A DNA stretch of 64,000 bases from the NCBI RefSeq assembly GCF_014839835.1, contig NC_071627.1, positions 18,284,001 to 18,348,000 on the forward strand. Direction: 5' to 3'. The notes under the pieces were generated by a model. It saw only the letters and a list, made by a program, of their open reading frames with translations. It was not told where the DNA came from and made no database searches. The DNA comes from Dryobates pubescens (lineage: Eukaryota > Chordata > Aves > Piciformes > Picidae). Shown piece after piece: positions 10,946-27,200 of this stretch; the stretch's first letter is position 1, and every line of letters starts with the position of its first letter. Both the position numbers and the translations under genes were made by a program.

Positions 10946-13431
10946 AGCTTGGCTGCCAGCTGGGACAGCTGCCCAGCATGAGACAGGCCTAGGGCAGCAC
11001 TGAGACCGCTGTGCTCACAACTGCTGTGCCCACCCAGAGGGTCCTTGTGTGCCCCCCCGCCTCACAGTACCCTCTGCTCCCCAGGCAGGGATCCTGGTGT
11101 GCAGGAGCTGAGGATGGAGGCCATTGTGCCCCCCAAGAGTGGCTGGGCTCCAGGAACCCCATAAAACCCCAGAGATAAATGTCCCCTATTATTTTTCCAA
11201 CCAACTGAAATCCCACTACAGCTGTACATGAATGGCAATGAACCACATGGTAGCCCCTGTCACCAAGCCCCTTGGTATCCTGGTATGGCATGGCACCTGA
11301 TGAGTACAGCCCCCTTGTTGCATCCAGCATGAAGGTGAGGGGACAGGAACAATGTCCCAGCACGGCCAGGAGGTAGGATTGTCATGCCCAAAGGCAGGTA
11401 GGGGCTCTATAAGAGCTATATGAGACAAAGGAGTGGGTTGAAGGAGCAGAGGGACAGGTAGCCCCTCACTCCCTTCATGCCACCTGGAGGAGGCACAAAG
11501 CACGCCCATTAATGGAGTGGTGGATGGGGGATGTAACACCCCCCACACACCTTGTGCCTTCACCTCCCCTCCACCTTCCGGCCTGCCAGCCCCAAAACCC
11601 ATGCCCCACACCTGGCTTCTGCCTGCTTCGCGCTGGTGGGGGAGTGGAGTGTGCGTGCGCGGGCTGGGGCCGCTCTGCCATGCTGCTACAGCTCAGGGCG
11701 GCCAGGACCCTGCAGCAGGCAGGGCAGGCTACCAGCCCTGCGCGCCGGAGCTGGCCAAGGCCGGGCGAGTGGCTCCACCGTGTGGCGAGGTGAGGGAAGT
11801 GCAGGCGCCACGGGCTTGGGACTCCAGGCACCTCCGTAATAGGCGGCAGGGAGGCGCTCCCTGCCTGCTTCTGCCGCCAGCCATGGGGAAGGTAGTGCCC
11901 GCAGCATTCCTTGACTGCCCCCCAGGGAAGGCAGCAGGGTCTTATCCGCCTTGTACCTGTAAGAAAGAAGGGGCCCGGGGCCAGCGCACAACGCAAGGAC
12001 ATGGGAATATGGCTTGGCATGCTGCATGCCTGCTACAAACCACCACCTCCCCCCTCCCTGGCACAAGTGGCAGTGCAGGGCAGTGGAGGGCAGCCCCAGG
12101 GAACCTGCAGAAAGGCTTGGCCTTATTTAAAAACAAAAAACAAAACAAAAGGTCTTTTCCCCTCTAAGTGATTCTGTGTTTCTAATGACAGCTGAGTCCC
12201 ACAGTGTCTCAGGGCTCAGTATGGCTCATCAAGCCCTACAAGGAGGTACCATGGGCAGCCAAAGGCTGAGGGGGGCCATGGCTACAACACCTGCCTGCAG
12301 AGCTGCAGCTGGACACTTCTCAACCAACTGCAATAGCAGAGACAGCTTCAAGACTCTGTCCTTCTGCAGGATGAGCTCTGTAAAGACCAGGTGCAGCCAG
12401 GACAGCATGGAGACAGCACAGGTACCATGCAGTGGTGGGGGGCAATTAGACCCAGCTCCAGGCTCAAAGAGGTGCAGGTGGGCTGGAAGTGCTGTCATGG
12501 TGCAACCCTGGGCTGAGCTAGAGCTGCCCAGGTGCTTCAGGAGGAGACTCCTCCATCCCCTCCAGGAGAAGAGCTGCAGTGAGGCCTCAAGTACAGGCAG
12601 TGCTACCAGGAGGGGAGCAGGCAGCTCCAGCTCAAGAATATGAATATGTAGGGGAAGGACAGACCCAACAATCAACCACAAATAAAAGATTAAAGGACAG
12701 AGCCTGGTCTGGAACAGGGGAGGAGTGAGGGGACCCCTCTGCAGCCAGGACAGCCAAGAAGGACAGAAGAGGACATGGTCTATGGAGGGAAGAGCCAGCA
12801 ACTCCCAGGCCTTGGGAGACCAAGGCTGTGAACCTGCAGGCCTGGCACTGACCTACCTTTGGGATGCACATAAACTTCTTAGCACCTGTGCTGCAGGGAG
12901 CCTGTGGGAGGGATGTGAGTGCAAACAGCCCAAGGTGAACAGTATGGGGACAATGCTGTGTTGCAGCCCCAGCCCCACCATTTGAGGTGACTGGGCAGCC
13001 CTTGGCTGTGGAGTTGGCAGACCCATATCTCACTGCAGTGGTTTGGGAGAGACAAGAACTAGTTTCCTAGGCTGAGCTGACCCAGAGGAGCTGCTCCCTT
13101 ACTCAAGCTCACAGGGCAGTGAGCTGTGCTCATGCCTTGGCCAGGAGAGGCTTGAGCCCTGCATCCTTCTGGGCACTGTGTCCAGAGACACTGGTTCCAG
13201 GGGACACACACAGTGCCCCAAGTCCACAGGAATGTGGAAGTGATGCGAGTTTTGTGTCCCCAGCCTGGCTTACCCAGCAGGCACATACAGGACACAGAAA
13301 AACATTGTTAGCCCTCCCAGGGTGCTGGTGCCCTGACCCAGCCCTGGAAAACAGAGACCATGTCAGTTGCAGACATTCATTACAGTATAGGACAGTGGGA
13401 CCCTGTGGGCAGCTCCCCCCTCTCCCCACAG

Positions 13432-14905
13432 TCACACCACAAACTTGGTCTTGTTAAGGGAGCCACTTTTGGTGGCCGTGTCTGCATGGGCCTGGTACCC
13501 AATGGCCACCTTCTGCGGCAGGCCCAGGTGCTCCTTGTAGATGCGCCTAGAGGAGACAAGAGGCTCTGTAAATAGGGCAGCATTGCTTCTCCCCCTCCCA
13601 GGGACTTCATCGCCCCAACCCTGGCCCTGCACAGCTTCCCCCATGAAGGTGCATTACCCGATGTGGGTGACCCCTTCACGGTTCTCTGCTTCCCGGGTCC
13701 AGATGGCAATCTTGTCCCCCTTAGTGCGGATGTTAATGACGGCCCCACACACCTCATCGCTGTACTCATCAAACATCTCCCCGATGAGGCACAGCAGCTG
13801 CCGGGAGGAGAGCAGGATGCCAGGAGAGTTCCCACTGGGGCTTGACATTGACCTACTGCCAGGACCCCAAGTGAGGTCTCACTCACCGTTTCCAGCCAGA
13901 AACTGTCCAGCTCAGTATGGCGCTGCTGCTTGGCCAGGGTAATGAGCCAGCGCCCACCACGCTTGTTCTGGCTGTCCTCCCACATAGGCTCGATGCCATC
14001 CTAGGGACAGACAAGGACATGGCTGGGGGCACCAAGAACCTGGCCAGAGCCAGCTTGAGAAGCTGTGAGCACCCAGACAGGCTTCCCCTGTCGCTCCACT
14101 TCAAAGGTACCCTGCCAGCACCACCAGTACTCGGTGTGCTCCCATAATGCTGGGTGCTGTAGGGGCTTTCAGGAGGGACTGCAGCAGAGAGGGTGTCGCA
14201 CCTTGAACAGGGAGTAGTCGCAGCCAGATGTGAGCTTGCTGGCAAGCTGGATGTGACTGTACAGCCTGTGCCAAGTGGAAACAAAACACAGAAAGAGGTG
14301 AGAAGCCCCTCAGAGACTTCCAGCACCCTCCACTGGCCCAGACCCCAAAAACCAGGGCCTCGCTGTAGGCAGCACATTGCCCACCCATGGGACACTCACG
14401 CCCAGAAGTCCTCCACAGTGCTGAACTTGGTGACGAGGCGCAGGTTTGCCTGCCACATCTTGCTCTTGTCATTTTTGAAGAACCACAGTGCCCATCTAGA
14501 GAAGGAGGGGATTTGGGGGTGGGAGTTCAGCCATGCTGGAGACCATGCTCAGCCCCAGCAGCCTGCTCCCAGCCCTGAAGGAGGCTGCCTATGGCCAGGC
14601 CTTCCTTACCTGTTCTGCAGGGGGTGCTTGCCCAGACTTTCTGCCAAGAGCAGCTCTTGCTGCTGGGCCCTGCGCCGCTTCCGTTCCTCTTGCCTCCGCT
14701 GGGGAAGGAGGGACAGCACAAGCAAGCACCATAGCCACCCCAGCAAGAAGCCTGTGCCACCACACCCCACACCTTCTTCCCTTCCTCCTGCCCTGCTCCA
14801 CCCCACCCCACCAGTGTGACATGGGTTCCACAGCCAGGAGCCCCAAGAAGGACAGAGGAGCCACCTAAACTCCAGGAGAGTGCTCACCTGCTCTCCTGTA
14901 GCCAT
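13432..14905 (-). CDS. EIF4E1B: eIF4E family member 1B, cap-binding protein
   Basis: Seven minus-strand coding exons: 14888-14905, 14610-14698, 14400-14495, 14202-14265, 13887-14000, 13658-13797 and 13432-13546. All have AG/GT borders and they sum to 636 nt, a 211-residue protein starting MATGEQ. The fold is clearly eIF4E: HPLQNRWALWFFKNDKSK, the cap-stacking Trp of the MWQANL motif and of GIEPMWED with its following Glu, and the basic KGDKIAIW patch. The C-terminus TKSGSLNKTKFVV keeps the serine equivalent to the eIF4E phosphorylation site. eIF4E1B is known as an oocyte/early-embryo form that binds capped mRNA and, with 4E-T/CPEB-type partners, represses translation. Identity as 1B rather than EIF4E rests on synteny (next to SNCB, head to head) and on divergence outside the core. 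Confidence 0.93.
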
Positions 14906-15659
14906 GCTGCCCAGCACAGACACCCCTCCCACTTCCCCAGCTCTTAAGTACCCACAGACAGGTGTCCCAGCTGCAGCTGATGGGGATGGGAGTGTTGGGC
15001 CTGCCCCTCCTGGGAGACCACGGGTGGATTCTCTGCCTTAGGGCAGGGAGCTGGGGGATGAGAGCAAAAGGTCAAGGTGGGATGTAATCAGTGGGAAGTG
15101 GTAGGATGGGGTGAGGCGGGGATGGTGAGGCTTCAGATCAGGGTTGTGTGTTTTGGGACAGAGCAGAATGGTGCACAGGTAAGCCAAGGTAGCATCATAA
15201 TGGGGGAGAGGGAGGGAGTGGGGGAAGATGTGTTAGCAAGGATGGGATGAGGGTAGGTTGGGATAGGAACAACATGGGATGGAAATCGAATGGTGACAGT
15301 GTGGGATATAATGGTGAGGGGATGGGATCAGAACTGGATGGAGTGGGGACAGAGTGGGATGGGAATGAGGTCATGAGAAGGGGATGGGATCAGGATAGGA
15401 TGGGGAGCAGCAATGGCATAGGGACACAGTAGAACGTGGAAGAGGTGGGACAGAAACAAGATGGAACAGGATGAGACAGAGTCTGGACGGGATGGGAACA
15501 GCTTACAGAGAGGAGAGCATGGGATCAATGCCGAAAGATGAGACAGGGAGAGGGTGCGATGGGGATGGGATGCGATGGGGACCAGGACAGGATACCATAG
15601 GGACAGCACGGGATGGGATCAGGGTGGATGGGGATGTGGAGAGGCTGCAAGGTGGTGGG

Positions 15660-15660
<1 letters not shown>
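14906..15660. promoter_or_regulatory. Shared upstream interval of EIF4E1B and SNCB
   Basis: The start codons of EIF4E1B (minus, 14905) and SNCB (plus, 16028) face away from each other across 1.1 kb. The first 300 bp hold no CpG island or clear core promoter; the rest is the G-rich repeat listed next. Elements controlling either gene may lie here. Confidence 0.35.
15225..15645 (+). repeat. Degenerate G-rich minisatellite (GGGATGG-type units)
   Basis: For about 420 bp the plus strand is dominated by variants of GGGATGGGATCAG and GGGACAG: GGATGGGATGAGG, GGGATGGGAACAG, GATGGGATCAGGATAGG and so on. Purines make up nearly the whole strand. The units are strongly diverged, which suggests an old expansion. 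Frequent GGG/GG runs give quadruplex potential. The array ends right where the SNCB CpG island begins. Confidence 0.7.
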
Positions 15661-19218
<3,558 letters not shown>

Positions 19219-19950
19219 TGGACCCCCATCCTCGCCTCTTCCACCAGCAGCACAACGAACCGCCAGGAGCCCCCTGCTCCCCCTCAGCCACCCCTGGCCA
19301 GTGCCTACGTGCCAGGGAGGAGCAGGGGTGCCCCTGCCCTGTTCGCTCACGAGTTCTTCCTCCAGTTCCGTTCCAAGGGACCATGTCTGTGTTTCCGTAC
19401 CGTGTCTAGCAGTGAGAAAACCCCTCTGTGTCTGAGCCCCCGAGCCCTGGCGTGTGCCCAAGCCGTGGGCACTGCCCACAGGGTCTGGTGTGTGTGTGTG
19501 TGTGTCTGTGAAGCCCGGGTTTATGGCTCTGTCTCCCTCCCAGCGCCATAAGCCCCGGCCGCGTCCCGGCGTGTCCGTGTCCGCGCACCGCATGTCTGCC
19601 TGCCCGCGGGCCGCTGTACATTCCGCTCGCACGCCCCTCCCTCTGCTTCTGCTCTGCTCATCATCAGAGTATTTTTTTTTTATATCTCTATATCTCTATC
19701 TATCTATGGGTGGACAGGTCTTTTGCCTTTGTGATCCCTCAGTGCCCAAGCCTGCTTCCCAGCCTGCTGGGTGGTGAAGGCGCCCGCGCGCCCCCCCACC
19801 GCCACCCCGAGGTCCCCCAGTGCTGACGCTGTGTTGTGACGTGGCATGGATATCCCCCTGCCCCCCGTCGCTGGATGTGCAATACGAGGGCAGCTGCCAG
19901 TGACACAGCTGCCCCCGTGTGTGTGAATAAAGCCAACTCTTGTCTGTAGC
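19219..19950 (+). other. SNCB: SNCB 3' UTR
   Basis: About 730 bp from the stop codon to just past the polyadenylation signal. It holds a short GT repeat (about 19489-19506) and a TATCTCTA/CTAT microsatellite (about 19681-19705). No reading frame of interest. Confidence 0.75.
19926..19931 (+). terminator. SNCB: SNCB polyadenylation signal AATAAA
   Basis: Canonical AATAAA about 0.7 kb after the SNCB stop, followed within 20-30 bases by a T/G-rich stretch (TCTTGTCTGTAG) suited to cleavage-factor binding. Confidence 0.85.
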
Positions 19951-21279
19951 CCCCTGGTCCTGGCTGTGGGTTCCCTGTGGGCAAAGGGCTAGTCCTGTGC
20001 TTGGGTGGCAGGAGTAGTTTTGGGAAGAGGAGTGAGGAGCTGGGGCAGACTACCTGGCCCCTTATGGCTGGAGGAGTGGGCAAGGCTGGATTCCCATGAG
20101 AGCAAGATGCTGTCCTGTCTGTTTACTGCTGCCTCAGCAGCAGGTCACTATGCCCTGGGCCTCCAGCCACGCTCTGGTTGAGGCCTGGGGCACAGGCAGC
20201 ATCCTCATGCCATTTGTGCACTGAATGCAGTGATTTTTGTCTGCAGGTAAGTGCAGGCAGCCTTGGAGGGTGAGCCAGGGTGAGGCTGGGTGTGGTCCTG
20301 GACTACGAGCACTGGTTGCATCCCAAGAGATGCTGTGCCAGCAGAGGGGGTTCAGGTGCTGGGTGCAGGCTTCCCCTAGCCCTCCCGCAGCAGGACGTGC
20401 TGCTGTTTGTAAGGTACATCCTAGAGATGCATCCTGACCTTGTGCTAGACGTGCAAAATGAAGGGGAGCCTCTCCTCTGCTGCCTCCTTCACCTTCCCTG
20501 CTCCCCTTGGGGCCAGGGACATGGCTGGCGCCCATGGCTTGCTCAGCTGCAGTATGAGCACCCCAAGGGCAAATGGGTGCCACTCACCACTAAGTGATGT
20601 CCACCACAGCAGGGGTCCTGTGCCCACCCCAAAACACAGTCCTTGGGCCTTCAGCCCCTTCAAGCAGGACCACCAACACAGCCTGTGTCCCCAGTTAGCC
20701 CCCAGTCCCTTGGCTGCAGCACAGTCCAGGATGAGAGGCTGGGCTGGGTCTCTTTGCCATGAGTATCAGATTAAATCCTCCAGCCATGCTGCCTCACCAG
20801 CTCTGCAGGCAAGGAGTGATGCTGCAGCAGTCAGCACGGACACACAACAGGTTTGCTGATGCTTGCAAATCTCTGCCCTGGCTCTGCTCCTTGTGTCTGC
20901 ACCAGATGCAGCAGTGCTTGCAGCACCCACCACGTGTTACTAAGCAGACCGAGACAGCTGCTCTTGAGGCTGGTTCTGCCCTGGGCTGTCCCCTCCCTTA
21001 CAGATAACTGTGGTTTTTACTTCCCTTGTCCAATTCTGCCAACGCAAACCAGCAACATCACATCTTCCAGCATCCAGAAGGCTGTAAAGGATTTAGGGCA
21101 GAGGGAGTGTGAGGGAAGACAGCCCTCTGCCCAGGAGAACTGAGAGCCAGGCAGCAGATAGAGAACATGCTCAAACCAACCATTTATGGAGACCAGGGTG
21201 TCTGTGCAGCATGCGGTGTCCTGGGTGCTCCCTGCACAGCAGGACCGGCACCCTCATGATGACTGGCAGGGAGGCTGTG
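19951..21279. other. Interval between SNCB and the GLUD paralogue (converging genes)
   Basis: No supported coding exon. Part of it must be the 3' UTR of the minus-strand GLUD paralogue, but I see no clean AATAAA on that strand. The open frames here lack any recognisable domain. Confidence 0.5.
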
Positions 21280-24200
21280 TCAGTAGGTGAAGCCAGCTTC
21301 ATTGTACACTGTGAACACCTTCTCCAGAGCACACAGGTAGGCAGAAGTTCTCTGGTCCAGGCCCAGGTTGTACTTTGCAGCCATGGTCATAATTTGCTAG
21401 AGAGAGAGGACAGCCATGAGGCTACTGTGTATTGGAAGGGTCTGGGGGCAAAGGACCCTGGGAGTGGTGATGGGTTCCTGTGGGTAGGCCAGGGACAGCA
21501 GGGATGGACAAGGCCAGGAGCCTGTGGAGGTACCTTGGCTGACTGCTCCATGGTGTAGGCCAGTCCTGAATACACAATGTCCTTCTCTGAGGCACCCTGA
21601 TGGGGAGAACAAGTGAATCCTTTGTGGGAGAGACCAGAGGTTGGCCTCTCCAAACCCATTTTTCAAACACAGCCCCTCTGCTTGGCACAAGACCACCACA
21701 GGTGGTCAAGCTTGGCTTGCCAGCTCTGCATCTGGCTCCAACACATGGCTTGGCTCCCCAGGGACTTCCTGTGGCACTCTCAAGCAGTAGGGCTATACCA
21801 CCACACATGGCATATCTACCCTATCCCCTCCATCACTGAGGGGATAGCACAGGGGGCTCTGTGTGTGCCAAAAGCTCAGCTTTCAGCACTGGGACTGCAG
21901 ACAGGAGTGTCTGGGAATGTGAAGCAAGTGAGTCAGGCCAACCCTTGGTCGCCGCAGACACTTACAGTCACACGAGCCTGGAACTCTGGGGATGGGACGA
22001 TGGGGATCTCCCCTCTGGCTTTGCCAAACCACTGCTCCAGGCTGTGCTGCACTGACTGCAGGAGGTAGCTGCTGGATTCCCACTCGTACTTGAAGCTGAG
22101 GCGGCCATAGCTAACATGGTTCAGGTTCTTCAGCCACTCAAAAAAGGATACTGTCACACCACCTGCATTCACATACACATCCTGCCAAGGGCAGTACATG
22201 CTTCAGATTTGCTGCTTCAGGTGACCAGGACACCCATCTGGGGATCTCTCCTCTGCTTTGGGTCCCTCCCCAGACCCTTGGGCTCTGCCTTCAGGGACAG
22301 TGATGAGGTTACTGGGATGGCTGAATCCTAGAGCCATGGTGGCTCTGCACTGCCTCTGAGCAAAGACACCAGCTGCTCTGACATCCTGTGTGATGTGGCA
22401 TGGTTTGCTCTTGGCTCTCATCAGTGGCCACAGAAGACCCCAGTGCTGGCCAGGAGCCCAGTGGTCTATTGCTGCTGCAACCAACAACCAGGAGGGTTCA
22501 GAAGGGAAATCAACATCTGAATTGCACTCAGAGGCTGGGGTCAAGGCAGAGAAAGGGCTCAATGAGACAGCACAGCAATGCTGCATGATCCCAGAACCTG
22601 GCAGAGCCCAGCTAGATCCACACTGGTGCAGCTGACAACACTTTGTGGCCCTTATAGCCACGAGTCCACCATCTCCCTGTGGGCATGGACGTACCGGGAT
22701 GACCAGGATGTTTCTCTGCAGGAATATGTCATGTGCTGCTGGGGTAGTGGGACCATTGGCAGCTTCTGCAATGATCTGAGAGGACAAGCAGAGCAGAGGT
22801 GAGCTAGACAGAAGAAATGAAAGAAGCAACCAGTAACAGAATGCTTTCCCTGCTGCTGGGAGGCCCCTCACCAGGACATATCCCGTGGTGAGGGACCAGG
22901 CACTCGCCTCCCCACTGGAACTGGGTGAGCAAAAGCTCAGACCTCACAGAATCATAGAATTCTTTTGGGTGGAAAAGACCTTTTAAACTGAGTCCAACCA
23001 TTATCATGTTTCACACAGAATGAGTAAAAGCTCAGGCTACAAAAGAATTTGGCTGTGACAGAGTCCCAGGTCCCAGCACACCCTATCCCTTTGGTCCCTA
23101 GAGCTCACAGTGAAGGGAGGGAGGTGGAACTTGCAGCAGTCCCACGCTTTGCTCATTCTTATCTGCTGCCTGTGACTTTCAGTAGCAATGCTGTGACACC
23201 CTGTACCTTTAGAGAACCATCTTCTGTGCCCTCAAGAGAGGATATGATACAATGGTGAGGATCAAGTGAGACAAAATAGCCAGCCAAGGTCACTCCAACA
23301 ATCCTTGCTCCCTGCTAGCAAAGGGAAGGGCCTGGGCTTTCCTCCTCCCCTAAACTATGTGACCTGCCACTTCTGTCTCGTGCTCTGTACCTCTGCACAG
23401 TGGGCAGCTGTCATGTAGTGATGTGACACCTCCCTGGGGTGCTGAGTGCCAAAAGGGAAGGTTTGGCTGGGCTGCTCTCACTTGCACAGTACTGGAGGAC
23501 CTGTTGGGAGCACACAGCCACAAGTGGTCTGTACCTTTGCCTGCACCCGGGGTGCATTCTCCCTCGTGAGCTGCTTCTCAGCCGCAGCAGGGATGAGAAT
23601 GTCACAGGGCACCTCCAGGATGCTGCCATCATAGCGCTCTGCTTTTGGGAAGCCAACTATGGTGCCATGGCCCTGGAATGTGCAAGAGTCCAGCAGTTGT
23701 TGAGCAGATGACAGGCAGCCCCCTGTGGGCATTTCAGAGACAAGCACTGATAACTCCTCCATAAGAACAAGGACTGGGTTGACTGGGCTTAACTCACCTG
23801 CTCATAGTCTTCTAGTTCCTTGGGATCAATCCCTCTGGGATTGTAAATGGCTCCATCTGTCTCCCCAACACAAATACAGCGGGCTCCATACTCGTGCAGG
23901 TACTTCATGGTGTGCAGCCCCACTTTGCCAAAGCCCTACAGCAGCACAGAGCAGAGACACTGGGGAGAGGGAAGTCATGGGGACAAACACTGAAAAGTGA
24001 CCCTCTGCTCTGGTAATAGCCCCCAGGAGCCTGAGCCAAGAAGCAGAAATAGGAATCCCTGATCTAGAAGTTCCTGGAAAATGTTTTGGCTGGATGGAGA
24101 CTAGGACCTGGCAGGACACAGACCTCCTTGGCTAGTTAGAAGGCTGTGAAAAGCAGAGCCTGTGGGATATGGGATTCCAGCTCAGCCTGTCTTTGTCACC

Positions 24201-27200
24201 TCCAGAGCTCCTGGACATGACGTTCCATGCACAGCTCGCCCTTCAGTTTGTAAGAGTTGATCCTGATAGAAAACAGATCCAGTGAGAAACAGTTCCTTGG
24301 TGAGCACCACGCAGCAGCTAGGCACAATCCAAGAAATCCTCTTGCACCTCACACTGAAGGGGTATGACCAGCTGCTGTGACAGGGCCACGAGGGTAGCTC
24401 AGCTTTCCTTACAGCAAGAGATGATTTTGCACTGTCTACTGCCAGATTGGTGCAGCTCCTAAAAGCAACGCTGGTTCCTGAGGCTGCAAAAACAATCCCT
24501 AAACACAGCAAAATTATGTACCTGGTAGCCAAGGTATTCAGCCTTCTCATTCTCCGTTCTATTGTCACGATTCAGTATGTAAAGGGTGGCTACAAAGAAG
24601 ATGGAGACTCTCTTCTTCAAGGAATCACAGAAAAGATGAGAAGTAATGGGTACCAGTTACTCCCAGGGAGATCCTGATTGGCCACAGAAGGCAAATTTTT
24701 CCTCAGAACAATCAGCCACTGGAATTATCTCTCCAGGGAAGAGATGGTTTCTCCAACTATGGACACTTTTCAGATTCATCTACACTGGGTGCTGGGCTAT
24801 CTTGTCTAGATTGTGCTTTTCCCATGAAAGGCTGGACCAGATGATCCTTGAGGTCCCTTGTAACCTCATACTCTGTGATTCTGTGATTCTCTGCCCTATC
24901 AGAGGAGCAGAAGGACGTGCAGAAAGGAAAGGGATAAGTGAGGGCAGGGCCACTCCTGAGGGCACCGTGGGCAGCAGCTCTGGGTGCAGCCTTGGTTCAA
25001 AGCCTCTTCCCTGCAGCAGAGAGCTGTGCTGGGGAGCAAGTGCCGAGAGGAAAGCACAGAGAGCTGGTTGTGGGCAGGACTTCAGCTCTGCAGTTCCCAT
25101 TTATTTCTGCCTTGCAGAGAGCAGTGGCCTCAGCAGGCAGCAGGCACAGCGGGCAGTGGATTCTGGCAGCAGTTCTTGGCCAAGAGCTGGAGCTAACTGG
25201 AGTTACAGCAGGGGGAAGCAGCTCACCACGGTTGTAAGCAAGGAGGAGAGAGGGAAAGGCAGTCCAGCAAAACACAGGGTCCCACCTAGCTTCCAGGATG
25301 CTGAGCAAAGCAAAGCCAGTGTGGGCCAGACCCAAAGAGGACCCAGAAAAGATTGGGGCTGCATGCACAAGCAAGACCTTTACTGTGGGTGACATCATAG
25401 CTCACTGCAGGTGGTTTGGAGGTGACAGAAACATGACATTGTCAATGGGGTCAGCTCTTTCCATTCGGTCTGACAAAGCCCCATGTGTCCTGCCACCTCA
25501 CCACTCTGCCTGTGGCATAGGCCAGTCACAGTTCCATTTTATGGGTGCTTCCACGTGGGATGGCTACAGAAAAACCTTAGGAATGCCTGTGCAGTGTAAG
25601 CAGTGCAGCACCCCTTAACTCCTGGCTCAAGTTTGTAAGAGATTGGCTCTTCGAAGCTGATCAGGGCACAGTGGGTCTGAAGCACTACTCAAATGAGTGC
25701 TGGCTGCCACAGAGGGAGCAGAGATTTGGGGAATTATGTCCAGATAGCATTGCAGGAGCTGAGACTGAAAGCTCTCCTGGAAAGGAGGGGCAGAAAGGTC
25801 CCGAGGAAGCTCTCTTCAGAGCTGTGAGCGCTCACCTGCAGCACAAAGGTCTTGCCGGGGAAGCCAGGGCTCAGGCCGATGCAGTCCATGTAGTCTGTGT
25901 TGGTGATGTAGTTCTCAATGCCGTGCAGGACCCCCCGGCCAGGAGCTGAGTGTCGCCCATGGATGCCTCCCTGGCTGATTGGCTTTCCTGTCACACATGC
26001 CTGGGCATTGATGTCCTGTGAGGCCAAGATGGGGACAACAAAGACTGCCTTACTTGGTGCAGGTCCTCCAGACCTGCCTCAGTCCTCAGTTTCACACAGC
26101 CTGCCCTAAGCCTCAGCTAAACCTAAAGCAACTCACTGGTGAGGACCTCTGCACAAAAATCCCCATAGTGCCCACAGCATCCCAGGCTCCAAAGCAGCAG
26201 CATCAGAGCTTACCCGGTACCCCAGTGTGTGGGTGTAGGTGTCAGCTATCCAGGACATCTCCCGCTCTCCAGTACTGATATCAGGGGCCAGCACATCAAT
26301 GCCAGGGCCTGCAGAGGTAGAAGAACCCTGTTGGACCTCGTCTTTGCAGTTCAGTTGTTCTGCTCCAATCAATGCACATGCATAGCCAGGTGATTTCTGC
26401 ATGTCCCTGAGTACCAAAGAGTCCCCTGACCGAACCACAATGCTGCCCATGCCTCAGGGTCTCCCCAGCTTCCTTCAGGCATGAATGTCTTTGGCTTTCA
26501 TAAGGTCTTTGCCATGTCTCTTTCCAATACCTCCAGGCAAAGAGGGAATGCTCTATGACCAGCACCCTGGCTCTCTATCGTGTGCTGAGGCAGGAGAAAC
26601 CTTTACTCCTCTCTGCTGCTTGCCAGGCCAGTGGGAATGGAGGATAACACCAGGTGAGACCACTACCCAGCCCCGCTGTGCTTGGCACCATGCAAGGCTG
26701 CACCTGCTCTGAATTCACAGAGCAAAGCAGTGCCAGAGCAGCAGAGCACCAGGGCAGTGAGTACTCCTGACATCTGGTGGGGGAGCATCAGCCTCTGTCC
26801 CTGCCCAGCCAGGCAATCACTGCCCACTCCTCTGCCTGCTGAGGGAACTGGGACAACACAACTCTTACCTATAAATCCCTTCTTGGCCATTTCTACAGTT
26901 AAAATGCCTCGTTATTTTCTCCAGCTCGTGTTTCTGTGCAAGAACAACAAAGCATAGTTGTTACTACAGGCCCAAATTAAAATCACAGATCCAAGGTACA
27001 GCATCTGGCAGCTGCCCTGCGCTGGCTGTGCAGGGCACACCCCAGCCTCTTCAGGGAGTTCCTTTACAGCAGATGAGCACCCCGGATGCAAAAAAAACCA
27101 GGCGTGAACTCCTGACCCTTTTGCTTGCTGCCCGTCCATCCCCTCACTGATTTGCACCTTCCCCCAGCACAGCAGGCAGCGGCAGCAGCATGCCTACTCC

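Larger units (their letters stand above)
4456..13431. other. Gene-free interval between UNC5A and EIF4E1B
   Basis: I see no supported gene in these 9 kb. The open frames are short or compositional, and none recalls a known protein. TSPAN17, which lies between these neighbours in human as I remember, was looked for by its tetraspanin Cys-Cys-Gly context and four membrane segments and not seen. The notable content is a series of short AT-rich islands listed separately, spaced through otherwise GC-rich sequence upstream of UNC5A. The interval also contains the EIF4E1B 3' UTR at its right end; I could not place its polyadenylation signal. Confidence 0.6.

Noticed and set aside
24646-25392. 248-codon plus-strand frame inside the GLUD paralogue intron
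   Set aside because: It begins in the CR1 fragment and continues into intron sequence; no conserved host domain.
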